Below are positions 1-7,540 of a DNA stretch of 64,000 bases, piece by piece; within the stretch, counting starts at the first letter, position 1, and the number at the start of each line of letters is the position of its first letter. The notes beneath the pieces are model-generated. The model saw only the letters and a list, made by a program, of their open reading frames with translations, did no database searches and was not told where the DNA came from. A program made the translations under genes and the position numbers. Origin of the DNA: Streptomyces spinosus (GTDB lineage: Bacteria > Actinomycetota > Actinomycetes > Streptomycetales > Streptomycetaceae); assembly GCF_020400655.1 (NCBI RefSeq), contig NZ_JAINRC010000027.1, positions 37,192-101,191 of the forward strand, given 5' to 3'.

Positions 1-1
1 A

Positions 2-34
2 GGGCCCGGTGCTGTGACCTACGGCACCGGGCCC
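2..34. terminator. GC-rich hairpin terminator
   Basis: An 11-bp perfect stem (GGGCCCGGTGC at 2-12 with its complement at 24-34) encloses an 11-nt loop. There is no U-tract, as is common in Streptomyces. It probably ends the transcript of a gene left of the window. Confidence 0.6.
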
Positions 35-65
35 ATTGTCGTTAGTGGCCGTTAACCTGACCCCC

Positions 66-833
66 ATGACCGTCTCTCTCGAAGTCGCCGAAGGCGTCGG
101 CACCCTGCGGCTCGACCGGCCGCCGATGAACGCGCTGGACATCGCCACCCAGGACCGGCTGAAGGAGCTGGCCGAGGAGGCCACGGACCGCGACGACGTG
201 CGCGCCGTGGTGATCTACGGCGGCGAGCGGGTGTTCGCGGCGGGCGCGGACATCAAGGAGATGCAGACCATGGACCACGCGGCGATGGTCCGGCGCTCCC
301 GAGCCCTGCAGGACTCCTTCACCGCCGTCGCCCGCATCCCCAAGCCCGTCGTCGCGGCCATCACCGGCTACGCCCTCGGCGGCGGCTGCGAGCTGGCCCT
401 GTGCGCCGACTACCGCATCGCCGCCGACAACGCCAAGCTCGGCCAGCCCGAGATCCTGCTCGGCCTGATCCCGGGCGCCGGCGGCACCCAGCGGCTGCCC
501 CGGCTGATCGGCCCCTCCAAGGCCAAGGACCTCATCTTCACGGGCCGTCAGGTCAAGGCCGACGAGGCCCTCGCCGTCGGCCTGGTGGACCGTGTCGTGC
601 CGGCCGCCGAGGTGTACGAGCAGGCGCACGCCTGGGCCGCGCGGCTCGCCCAGGGTCCGGCCATCGCGCTGCGCGCGGCCAAGGAGTCCGTCGACACCGG
701 CCTGGAGGCCGACATCGACACCGGGCTCGCCGTCGAACGGAACTGGTTCGCCGGTCTGTTCGCCACCGAGGACCGCGAGCGCGGCATGCGCAGCTTCGTG
801 GAGGAGGGGCCGGGCAAGGCCAAGTTCGTCTGA
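66..833 (+). CDS. Enoyl-CoA hydratase/isomerase family protein
   Basis: A 255-aa cytoplasmic crotonase-fold enzyme, probably hydrating 2-enoyl-CoA in fatty acid or phenylacetate-type catabolism. The oxyanion-hole segment FAAGADIKEM lies near residue 60. GGGCELALCADYRIA and QPEILLGLIPGAGG follow, placing the two catalytic glutamates at about E109 and E129, the 20-residue spacing expected of true hydratases. The ATG at 66 has no Shine-Dalgarno sequence, but a TAACCT hexamer at 53-58 sits where a -10 box would be for a leaderless mRNA. In-frame GTG (45) and TTG (36) codons upstream are less likely starts. The exact acyl-CoA substrate cannot be read from sequence. Confidence 0.9.
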   Translation: MTVSLEVAEGVGTLRLDRPPMNALDIATQDRLKELAEEATDRDDVRAVVIYGGERVFAAGADIKEMQTMDHAAMVRRSRALQDSFTAVARIPKPVVAAITGYALGGGCELALCADYRIAADNAKLGQPEILLGLIPGAGGTQRLPRLIGPSKAKDLIFTGRQVKADEALAVGLVDRVVPAAEVYEQAHAWAARLAQGPAIALRAAKESVDTGLEADIDTGLAVERNWFAGLFATEDRERGMRSFVEEGPGKAKFV

Positions 834-1132
834 CCGTCAACCGCGTGGACGGCCCGCCGGCTTGCGCGCGGGGTCTTGCAATTGACGCGTCGTCTCATTC
901 GGGTCCCCCGATGGGGCGGTTTATGGGAGCCTTATCGCAACCTTAAGCCTGCCTCGTCGAGGGGGTCCGACGATTGCCCGGAAGTGAGCCGTCGCCGCAG
1001 GTCAACCGGGCAGCACCGGACATCGACATGCCAACGGCATATGCCGATCGGCGGGTGCGGGGCGGGGGCGTGCGGGGGGCGTATTCCTCCGGAACGGCCC
1101 CCAAGACGGCTCCGGACGGCCATCATGGGGGC
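834..1132. other. Intergenic region with a 12-bp palindrome
   Basis: About 300 bases without a supported gene. A perfect palindrome CGGCATATGCCG lies at 1035-1046, preceded by ATGCC-AAC-GGCAT (1028-1040). The block could be an operator for the downstream ATPase gene, but no partner regulator or clear promoter is visible. A TTG (974) and an ATG (1028) are in frame with the downstream gene, so it could start earlier. Confidence 0.35.
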
Positions 1133-1636
1133 ATGGCGGGGCTGGAGGGCATCGAGCAGCCGCGGGGAGACAGCCGTGCGGCCGCGGCGCGCTGGTCACC
1201 CGCGGTCGAGGACGAACAGGGACTCAAGGCGCTCGAACTGTTCGGGAACCCGACCGAGGCGGAGGTCCCGCTGCCGTCCCGCCCGGAGTCCGCGGCCACC
1301 GCCCGCCGGCTCGCCCAGGTCGTCGTCCTGCGCACCTGGCGGCTCACCCCCAAACTGGCCGAGGACGCCGTCCTGCTCGTGTCGGAACTCGTCGGCAACG
1401 CCGTACGGCACACCGGCGCCCGCGTCTTCGGTCTGCGGATGCGCCGCCGCACCGGCTGGATCCGGGTCGAGGTCCGCGACCCCTCGCGCGGGCTGCCCTG
1501 CCTGATGCCGGTCCAGGAACTGGACGTCAGCGGGCGCGGACTGTTCCTCGTCGACAAACTGGCCGACCGCTGGGGCGTGGACCTGCTGCCGCGGGGCAAG
1601 ACGACGTGGTTCGAGATGCGGGTCGCCGACCGCTGA
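1133..1636 (+). CDS. HATPase_c_2 ATP-binding regulator (anti-sigma factor-like)
   Basis: A 167-aa protein of the single-domain histidine-kinase-like ATPase family (SpoIIAB/RsbW type) that is hugely expanded in Streptomyces. The N-box reads SELVGNAVRHTGA; G-box-like segments DPSRGLP and SGRGLFLVDKLADRWG follow. Such proteins usually bind or phosphorylate anti-anti-sigma partners, but no partner gene is adjacent. I start at the ATG reading MAGLEGIEQPRG because the upstream extension looks non-coding; an ATG at 1028 is in frame. The Shine-Dalgarno sequence is weak (GGGGG right beside the start). Whether it acts as a kinase is unknown. Confidence 0.8.
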   Translation: MAGLEGIEQPRGDSRAAAARWSPAVEDEQGLKALELFGNPTEAEVPLPSRPESAATARRLAQVVVLRTWRLTPKLAEDAVLLVSELVGNAVRHTGARVFGLRMRRRTGWIRVEVRDPSRGLPCLMPVQELDVSGRGLFLVDKLADRWGVDLLPRGKTTWFEMRVADR

Positions 1637-1706
1637 GGACCGGCGGGGCGTCCGGTTGCGCCATCCGCGGCGCCAATCGCCCTGTTTCTCACCGATCGCC
1701 CCTTAA

Positions 1707-2483
1707 ATGGTGCAGGTGACCCCCACCCACCGCCGTGATGTGCTGCGCACCGGCGCCGGAATCGTCGCCGGCGGTGCGCTCGCCGCCGGATGCGGCACCG
1801 GACACGCCGTCCGGCCCCCCGTTCCGGCCGCCCCCGAGCGCTCCCCGTCGGCACCCCCGCCGGAACCCCGCGCCTACCCCGGCCAACCCGCCCAGATCAC
1901 CCACGGCCCCCGCACCCGCCCCCAGGTCGCCCTCACCTTCCACGGCCAGGGGGACCCCGCCCTCGCCCGCACCCTGCTCGACACCGCCGAACAGCGCGGC
2001 GCGCGGCTCACCGTGCTCGCCGTCGGCACCTGGCTGGACCAGCACCCGGACCTCGCCCGCCGCATCCTCGACGGCGGCCACGACCTCGGCAACCACACCC
2101 AGCGGCACATCGGCGTCAACACGCTGCCCGAGGCGGAGGCCCGCCGGGAGATCACCGACTGCGCCGCCCGGCTCAAGCGGCTCACCGGCTCCATCGGCAC
2201 CTGGTTCCGCCCCTCCCGCGCCCCGGCCGCCTCCCCGCTCGTCGCCCGGCTGGCCCGCGCCGCCGGCTACCCGCACGTGCTGTCGTACGACGTCGACTCG
2301 CTCGACTACACCCGCCCCGGCGCCGCCGCCGTCACCCGCGAGGTCCTCGCCGGCGCGCGCAACGGATCGGTGGTGAGCCTGCACTTCGGATACCCCGACA
2401 CGGTCGCCGCCCTCCCCGACCTCCTGTCCGAACTCGGCCGCCGCGGACTGCGCGCGGTCACCACCACGGAGCTGCTGAGCTGA
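1707..2483 (+). CDS. NodB-like polysaccharide deacetylase lipoprotein with altered active site
   Basis: A 258-aa exported lipoprotein. A twin-arginine signal (HRRDVLRTG, RR at 9-10) and a lipobox LAAGC with Cys29 predict Tat export and lipid anchoring. The carbohydrate esterase 4 fold is recognisable: the metal-binding HTQRH lies at 130-134, an FRPSRAP segment follows, and the late motif reads VSLHFG. Motif 1, normally TFDDGP, reads TFHGQG at 77-82, so both aspartates (catalytic base and metal ligand) are missing. It may be non-hydrolytic, use other residues, or act on a different substrate. The gene overlaps the next one as TGATG, implying translational coupling. The start is uncertain; GTG codons follow at 1710 and 1716 and no ribosome site is evident. 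Confidence 0.8.
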   Translation: MVQVTPTHRRDVLRTGAGIVAGGALAAGCGTGHAVRPPVPAAPERSPSAPPPEPRAYPGQPAQITHGPRTRPQVALTFHGQGDPALARTLLDTAEQRGARLTVLAVGTWLDQHPDLARRILDGGHDLGNHTQRHIGVNTLPEAEARREITDCAARLKRLTGSIGTWFRPSRAPAASPLVARLARAAGYPHVLSYDVDSLDYTRPGAAAVTREVLAGARNGSVVSLHFGYPDTVAALPDLLSELGRRGLRAVTTTELLS

Positions 2484-3670
2484 TGCGAACCACGAAAGCC
2501 GCCCGCCTGCTGGCCGCCGGTGCCGCCGTCACCGCCCTGACGCTGCTCTCCGCGTGCGGCGGCGGGTCCCGCGACCACGCGGACGAGCCCGTCGGCAGCA
2601 AGGCGCCGGTCCAGCCGAAGGTGAAGAAGCCGCTGGTCGACGTGTTGCCGGGGATGCCACCGGTCGACGACCCGGCCGACCTCTACGCCGCCGACCGGCC
2701 GAACCGGCTCTCGCCCGTGGTCAAGGGCTTCCCCTCCCGGGTGTACGTCCCCAACACCAACTCCGACACCGTCACCGTCATCGACCCCGCCACCTACCGG
2801 ATCGTCGAGACCATCCGGGTCGGCCGCCAGCCCCAGCACGTCGTGCCGTCCTGGGACCTGAAGACCCTCTGGGTCAACAACGACCTCGGCAACAGCCTGA
2901 CCCCCATCGACCCGCGGACCGGCCGGGCCGGCGAACCGGTCTCCGTGCACGACCCGTACAACCTGTACTTCACGCCCGACGGCAAGTACGCCGTCGTCAT
3001 GGCCTCCATGGACCGCCAGCTGGTCTTCCGCGACGCGCACACCATGAAGGTCGTCAAGGCGCTCCCGGTCAGCTGCTACGGCGTCAACCACGCCGACTTC
3101 TCCATCGACGGCCGCTACTTCATCGTCTCCTGCGAGTTCAGCGGCGAGATCCTCAAGGTCGACACGGCGCGGATGAAGGTCGTCGGCCAGGAGAAGCTGC
3201 CGCTGCACGGCGCCATGCCGCAGGACGTCAAGATCTCCCCGGACGGCAAGCTGTTCTACATCGCCGACATGATGGCGGACGGCCTGTGGATCCTCGACGG
3301 CGACAAGTTCACCCGGCCCCGGTTCCTCGCCACCGGCAAGGGCGCCCATGGCCTCTACGTCAGCCGCGACTCCCGCGAGATGTACATCTCCAACCGGGGC
3401 GAGGGCACCATCTCGGTCTTCGACTTCACCCGCAACCGGCTCACCAAGAAGTGGCACCTGCCCGGCGGCGGCAGCCCCGACATGGGCGGGGTCTCCGCCG
3501 ACGGCAAGGTCCTGTGGCTCTCCGGCCGCTACAACGCCGAGGTGTACGCCATCGACACCCGCACCGGCGCCCAGCTGGCCCGCATCAAGGTCGGCAGCGG
3601 CCCGCACGGCCTGGCCGTCTACCCCCAGCCGGGCCGCTACTCACTGGGACACACCGGCGTCTTCCGCTGA
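2483..3670 (+). CDS. YncE-like beta-propeller lipoprotein
   Basis: A 395-aa lipoprotein with signal peptide and lipobox LLSAC (Cys25). The body consists of beta-propeller blades of the YVTN/YncE type: VYVPNTNSDTVTVIDP, then several blades with SPDGKLFYIAD, YISNRGEGTISVFD and LWLSGRYNAEVYAID. These proteins form extracytoplasmic seven-bladed propellers that bind ligands or partner proteins; few have known enzymatic roles. The ATG shares one base with the stop of the NodB-like gene, so the two surface proteins are probably made together and may form a cell-envelope pair. Its last 34 bases are antisense to the 3' end of the GNAT gene. Confidence 0.85.
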   Translation: MRTTKAARLLAAGAAVTALTLLSACGGGSRDHADEPVGSKAPVQPKVKKPLVDVLPGMPPVDDPADLYAADRPNRLSPVVKGFPSRVYVPNTNSDTVTVIDPATYRIVETIRVGRQPQHVVPSWDLKTLWVNNDLGNSLTPIDPRTGRAGEPVSVHDPYNLYFTPDGKYAVVMASMDRQLVFRDAHTMKVVKALPVSCYGVNHADFSIDGRYFIVSCEFSGEILKVDTARMKVVGQEKLPLHGAMPQDVKISPDGKLFYIADMMADGLWILDGDKFTRPRFLATGKGAHGLYVSRDSREMYISNRGEGTISVFDFTRNRLTKKWHLPGGGSPDMGGVSADGKVLWLSGRYNAEVYAIDTRTGAQLARIKVGSGPHGLAVYPQPGRYSLGHTGVFR

Positions 3671-4290
3671 AGCAGCAGTTCCGCGCCCACCGGACGGTAC
3701 CCGGCGGCCTGGAACGCCCGCAGGCTGCGGGCGTTCCCCGGCGCCACCTGGGCCCACAGCGGCTCCGCGGCCAGCTGCCGGGCGGCGGTCACCAGCAGCC
3801 GCCCGAGCCCCCGGTGCCGCACGTCCTCGGCCACCTCGACGGACACCTCCAGCCGCCCGGCGAGCCCGCGCCCCATCACCAGCACCCCGCCGTCGGTCAC
3901 CCAGGCCCGCACCTCGTCCCGGCGCCCCCGGGCGTACCGGATCCGGGGGTGCCCGGCGTCCTCGATCTCCGTCAGCGCGAGCGGGGGTCCGCCCGGCAGC
4001 GGGTCGCCCACCAGCACCGCGTCGACGGTCTCGGCCCGGCGTCCGGTCCGGTCCAGGAGGGCGGTCAGGAAGCGCGGGTTCAGCGTGGCCGCCAGGGGAT
4101 CGCAGTCCAGGCCGCGCAGCGTTTCGTACACCCACTGAGGGTCCTCGTCGGTGACGACCACCGAGTGCGCGGTGAAGGACAGCACCCCGGCGTCCCGCGG
4201 TGAGGGCTGCGCCACGACCGTCGTACCGCCGTCCGCCGGCGGGAAGACACCGGCCGCCGCCGCATCGAGAATGTCCCGCAACGTCTCCAC
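3637..4290 (-). CDS. GNAT family acetyltransferase
   Basis: A 217-aa protein with a C-terminal GNAT domain: the acetyl-CoA P-loop region reads SVEVAEDVRHRGLGRLLVTAARQLA, followed by the typical ending ARSLRAFQAAGYRPVGAELLLQ. The N-terminal 110 residues are poorly conserved and may bind substrate, which is unknown. The GTG start has AAGGAG six bases upstream. It is divergent from the MerR gene with only 48 bp between them, so MerR probably controls it. Its 3' end overlaps the convergent propeller gene by 34 bp. Confidence 0.85.
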   Translation of the reverse strand: METLRDILDAAAAGVFPPADGGTTVVAQPSPRDAGVLSFTAHSVVVTDEDPQWVYETLRGLDCDPLAATLNPRFLTALLDRTGRRAETVDAVLVGDPLPGGPPLALTEIEDAGHPRIRYARGRRDEVRAWVTDGGVLVMGRGLAGRLEVSVEVAEDVRHRGLGRLLVTAARQLAAEPLWAQVAPGNARSLRAFQAAGYRPVGAELLLQRKTPVCPSE

Positions 4291-4300
4291 GGCCCGCTCC

Positions 4301-4332
4301 TTGAGTCTCCACCCACTGGAAGGCCCAGACTC
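4301..4332 (+). promoter_or_regulatory. MerR-type promoter/operator, 19-bp spacer
   Basis: TTGAGT (4301-4306) and CAGACT (4326-4331) are separated by 19 bp, the over-long spacing typical of MerR-controlled promoters. An inverted repeat GAGTCT-N18-AGACTC (4303-4308/4327-4332) spans the element. The start of transcription would fall at the merR ATG (4339), implying a leaderless mRNA. The -35 overlaps the ribosome site of the divergent GNAT gene. Confidence 0.6.
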
Positions 4333-4338
4333 GCAGAC

Positions 4339-5250
4339 ATGATCGAGGACGGCACCGGACTTCTCACCATCGGCGAGCTGGCCCGCGCCACCGGACTGGG
4401 TGTGCGCACCATCCGCTACTGGTCCGACGCCGGGGTGCTCACCCCGGTGACCCGGTCGGCCGGCGGTTACCGGCTCTACGACGCCGAGAGCGCCGCACGC
4501 CTGGAGCTGATCCGCACCCTGCGCGAACTGGGCCTCGGCCTGGCGGACGTGCGCGCGGTGCTGGCCGGCGAGCGGACCGTGGCCCAGGTCGCGGCCACCC
4601 ACGCGGCGGCGCTGGACGCGCAGATCCGGTCGCTGGGGGTGACCCGGGCGGTGCTGTCCGCCGTAGCGCGACGCGGTGCGACCGCTGAGGAGATGACACT
4701 GGTGAACAAGCTGGCCCGACTGTCCGCCGCCGAACGGCAGCGGATCATGGAGGAGTTCGTGGCGGAGGCGCTGCACGGGCTCGACACCGTGGACCCGGAC
4801 GTCCGGGAACGGATGCGGCGCACGGCCGTCCACCTTGCGGAGGACCCCACGCCCGAGGAGGTGGACGCCTGGGTGGAGCTGGCCGAGATGCTCCAGGACC
4901 CCGCGTTCCGGGCGCAGATGCGCCGGGCCGTCGAGTTCAACGCGGCCGACCGGCGGCCCGGCGAGCCGCGGGGACGGTCGCTGTGGTTCGCCAGGCGGCT
5001 CGTGGAGCTGGTGGCGCCGGTCCGCGAGCGCGGCGTCGACCCCACCGGACCCGGCGCGGAGGAGGTGCTGGACGAACTGTTCGGCGACGCCGACCGGGGC
5101 GAGGCACTGGAGCGCATGACGGCCGGCTTCGACGAGCGTGTGGCCCGCTACCGGGAGCTGGTCGCCGTGGTGAACCGGCAGCCCGCGCCACCGCACGCCG
5201 AGGACTTCGCCTGGGTGGTCGCCGCACTGCGCTTTCGTGCGGGCCGTTAA
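4339..5250 (+). CDS. MerR family transcriptional regulator
   Basis: A 303-aa regulator. The N-terminal winged helix reads LTIGELARATGLGVRTIRYWSDAGVL (about 9-34), followed by GGYRLYDAESAARLELIRTLRELGLGL and a dimerisation helix. The C-terminal 190 residues are mostly helical with no cysteine cluster, so it is unlikely to sense metals; it resembles the effector-binding half of multidrug or TipA-like MerR proteins without a recognisable TipAS domain. It probably autoregulates and controls the divergent GNAT gene through the shared 48-bp intergenic region, which has a MerR-type 19-bp spacer. Confidence 0.9.
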   Translation: MIEDGTGLLTIGELARATGLGVRTIRYWSDAGVLTPVTRSAGGYRLYDAESAARLELIRTLRELGLGLADVRAVLAGERTVAQVAATHAAALDAQIRSLGVTRAVLSAVARRGATAEEMTLVNKLARLSAAERQRIMEEFVAEALHGLDTVDPDVRERMRRTAVHLAEDPTPEEVDAWVELAEMLQDPAFRAQMRRAVEFNAADRRPGEPRGRSLWFARRLVELVAPVRERGVDPTGPGAEEVLDELFGDADRGEALERMTAGFDERVARYRELVAVVNRQPAPPHAEDFAWVVAALRFRAGR

Positions 5251-5309
5251 CCTGACCAGCGTCAGTACGCCAGCACGGCATGAGAAACACGAACAAAAGG
5301 GGCGGATCG

Positions 5310-5522
5310 GTGGCGGACATCGAGGAAGCACGCAAGCAGTTCCAGCGGATCGACGCGGACGGTGACGGATTCATCACCGCAGCGGAGTTCAAGTCCGCCC
5401 TCGCGCAGCAGGGTGACTGGAACGTCACCGAGACGGTCGCGGAGGCCGTCATCAAGACCCGCGACCTCAACGGCGACAAGGTGCTGTCGTTCGACGAGTT
5501 CTGGGCCTACCTGAGCAAGTGA
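5310..5522 (+). CDS. Two-EF-hand calcium-binding protein (CabC-like)
   Basis: A 70-aa cytoplasmic protein with two canonical 12-residue EF-hand loops, DADGDGFITAAE and DLNGDKVLSFDE, each with acidic residues at positions 1, 3, 5 and 12. Small Streptomyces EF-hand proteins of this type (CabC) buffer calcium and affect spore germination and aerial growth. The GTG start has AAAGGGG upstream (5296-5302). An in-frame ATG at 5280 would add ten residues but lacks a ribosome site. A hairpin follows immediately. Confidence 0.88.
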   Translation: MADIEEARKQFQRIDADGDGFITAAEFKSALAQQGDWNVTETVAEAVIKTRDLNGDKVLSFDEFWAYLSK

Positions 5523-5534
5523 CCCGTCGGCGAC

Positions 5535-5570
5535 AGGGGGTGCCCGCGCCGAGCGGCCCGGGCACCCCCT
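5535..5570. terminator. Bidirectional terminator hairpin
   Basis: A 12-bp perfect stem (AGGGGGTGCCCG, 5535-5546, with 5559-5570) and a 12-nt loop lie between the convergent EF-hand and ABC ATPase genes, so the hairpin can end both transcripts. Confidence 0.75.
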
Positions 5571-5581
5571 TCGTCATGCCG

Positions 5582-6406
5582 TCACGCCGTCATGCCGTCA
5601 CGGCGCCGCGTCCCGCGCCGGATCCGCACGCTCCAGCGCCCCTCGTGCCGCTCCAGCGTCAACGGCAGGTCGAAGCACTTGCCGACCTGGTCACCGGTGA
5701 GCACCGACGCGACCGGCCCCGAGGCCAGCACCCGTCCGTCGCGCAGCAGCACGGCGTGCGTGGTGCCCGCCGGCAGCTCCTCCAGGTGATGGGTGACCAG
5801 CACCGTCGCCAGCGCCGGATGAGCCGCCCGCAGGTCCTCCAGCGCATCGATCAGCTGTTCCCGGCCGGGCAGGTCCAGGCCGGTCGCCGGCTCGTCCAGG
5901 AGCAGCAGCCGCGGCTCGGGCATCAGCGCCCGCGCGATCAGCGTCCGGCCGCGCTGCCCCTGCGAGAGCGTCGGCCACCGGGCGTCCCGCAGCGCCCCCA
6001 GCCCCAGTGTGGCCAGCAGCGCCTCGGCCCGCTCCGTCTGCTCCGGGGTGGGACGCCACCGGGGGACCGGTTCGACCGAGTTCGTCGCCCCCGTGAGCAC
6101 GACGTCCCGCACTCGCAGCGGCGAGGTCAGCGGATGGCGCGGGTCGACGTGCCCGACCAGGGTCCGCAACTCGCGCAGGTCCACCCGGCCCAGCCGGTGT
6201 CCGAGCACCTCCACCGCGCCCCGGGTCGGATGGACCAGCGCGCCGAGCAGCCCCAGCAGCGTGGACTTGCCCGCCCCGTTGGCGCCGAGCAGCGCCCAGT
6301 GCTCACCGGCCCGGACGGTCAGCGAGACCTCCTGGAGGATGGCCCGCCCGTCCCGGACGACGTGCACGTCCTCGGCGCGCAGCACCTCCGTCGTCGCCTT
6401 CGTCAT
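5582..6406 (-). CDS. Stand-alone ABC transporter ATP-binding protein
   Basis: A 274-aa nucleotide-binding domain. Walker A is GANGAGKST, Walker B LLLLDEPATGLD, and the H-loop VLVTHH. The signature reads LSQGQRGR rather than LSGGQ. The layout resembles ModF/YlmA-type ATPases annotated as molybdenum or iron transport. No permease or binding protein is adjacent, so the transport partner is unknown and the protein may act elsewhere. Its ATG overlaps the stop of an upstream 67-codon reading frame (ATGA), suggesting coupling. Confidence 0.88.
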   Translation of the reverse strand: MTKATTEVLRAEDVHVVRDGRAILQEVSLTVRAGEHWALLGANGAGKSTLLGLLGALVHPTRGAVEVLGHRLGRVDLRELRTLVGHVDPRHPLTSPLRVRDVVLTGATNSVEPVPRWRPTPEQTERAEALLATLGLGALRDARWPTLSQGQRGRTLIARALMPEPRLLLLDEPATGLDLPGREQLIDALEDLRAAHPALATVLVTHHLEELPAGTTHAVLLRDGRVLASGPVASVLTGDQVGKCFDLPLTLERHEGRWSVRIRRGTRRRDGMTA

Positions 6407-6606
6407 CGCGCCGCCCGGTTCACCGCGGACGGCACCGTGCGCGCGGCGGCCGACCGGTTCTCCCGGGCGCGGCGGGCGGGCCCGGCCCGGCCCTCGCCGA
6501 GCGCGTCCTGGTGGGTGCCGGAGAACACCGTGCGTACGGCGTCGACGTCGCCGGGGCCGGCCATGGGGCCGGCCTCCTGGGCGCGGAGATCGAGGGCGAG
6601 GGTCAC
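6403..6606 (-). CDS. Small hypothetical protein coupled to ABC ATPase
   Basis: A 67-aa reading frame starting with GTG and ending in an ATGA overlap with the ABC ATPase start. About 95% of its codons end in G or C, as real genes here do, and the overlap geometry supports translation. The product is rich in Ala, Arg and Gly with no recognisable domain, membrane segment or signal peptide. It could be a genuine leader gene or an unusual 5' extension artefact. I do not recognise a family. Confidence 0.4.
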   Translation of the reverse strand: MTLALDLRAQEAGPMAGPGDVDAVRTVFSGTHQDALGEGRAGPARRARENRSAAARTVPSAVNRAAR

Positions 6607-6829
6607 CAGGCCGACGTTACCGGTGCGCTCACCGTCGCCGAACGGGCAGCCCCCCGCCCGGGGTCTCCGGGTGCCGCGGCCGTTGTGCGGATGCCCCGAG
6701 AGGATCGCGCGGCGGCACCGGCCGGGCAGCCGTCACCCGTTCGGCGCACGGCGCGGAATAGGCCCGGACCCGGCTGGGTTGAGCGGAGAACATCCCATGC
6801 ATGCGCATAGACCATCCGGAGGGTCAGCC

Positions 6830-7492
6830 ATGAAGATCGGCATCATCGGCGCGGGGAACATCGGCGGCAACCTCACCCGGCGGCTCACCGCCCTCGGCCA
6901 TGACGTCTCCGTCGCCAACTCCCGCGGCCCCGAGACGCTCCGTGACCTGGCGGAGGAGACCGGCGCGACCCCCGTCCGGGCGGAGGAGGCCGCCAAGGGC
7001 GCCCAGGTCGTGGTCGTCACCGTGCCGCTGAAGGCGGTCCCGGACCTGCCCGCCGGCCTGCTCGACGGCGCGGCCGAGGGCGTCGCGGTGATCGACACCG
7101 GCAACTACTACCCGCAGCAGCGGGACGGCCGGATCGCGGCCATCGAGGACGAGGGCCTCACCGAGAGCCGCTGGACCGAGCAGCACCTCGGCCACCCGGT
7201 GGTCAAGGCGTTCAACGGCACCTACGCCCAGGACATCCTGGACCGGCCGCGCCCCGCGGGCGACCCCGAGCGCATGGCCCTCCCGGTCGCCGGCGACGAC
7301 GAGGCGGCCAAGCAGGCCGTCCGCGACCTGATCGACGAACTCGGCTTCGACACCGTCGACGCCGGCACCATCGCCGACTCCTGGCGCCAGCAGCCCGGTA
7401 CCCCCGTCTACGGCCTGCGCGCCGGCGCGGAAGCGGTGCGCAAGGCCCTCGCGGAGGCGTCCCCGGAGCGCCCTGCGGACTTCCGGGGCTGA
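6830..7492 (+). CDS. NADPH-dependent F420 reductase-like oxidoreductase
   Basis: A 220-aa protein with an N-terminal Rossmann motif IGIIGAGNIGGNLTRRL (about 3-19) and an overall layout like F420H2:NADP oxidoreductases and the NAD-binding domain family F420_oxidored: VVVVTVPLKAVPDL, then DTGNYYPQQRDG and KAFNGTYAQDI. It probably binds NADP(H); whether F420 is the partner cannot be told. The start is well supported by GGAGGG at 6818-6823, seven bases ahead of the ATG. It is monocistronic and converges on the muramidase gene. Confidence 0.85.
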   Translation: MKIGIIGAGNIGGNLTRRLTALGHDVSVANSRGPETLRDLAEETGATPVRAEEAAKGAQVVVVTVPLKAVPDLPAGLLDGAAEGVAVIDTGNYYPQQRDGRIAAIEDEGLTESRWTEQHLGHPVVKAFNGTYAQDILDRPRPAGDPERMALPVAGDDEAAKQAVRDLIDELGFDTVDAGTIADSWRQQPGTPVYGLRAGAEAVRKALAEASPERPADFRG

Positions 7493-7509
7493 CCCCGGCG
7501 AGACGGGAG

Positions 7510-7540
7510 GGGCCACGAACCCGTCAGGCGCTCGTGGCCC
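7510..7540. terminator. Convergent-gene terminator hairpin
   Basis: A 9-bp stem, GGGCCACGA (7510-7518) with TCGTGGCCC (7532-7540), has a 13-nt loop. It overlaps the last codons of the muramidase gene and also lies just after the reductase gene. Confidence 0.6.

Noticed and set aside
47..62. The 16-mer GGCCGTTAACCTGACC recurs at 5242-5257
   Set aside because: One 16-base match in 64 kb of biased sequence is not surprising, and the second copy overlaps the merR stop codon.
974..1132. N-terminal extension of the ATP-binding regulator from TTG (974) or ATG (1028)
   Set aside because: The extension contains palindromes and atypical codons, and the family N-terminus fits the ATG at 1133; kept only as an alternative.
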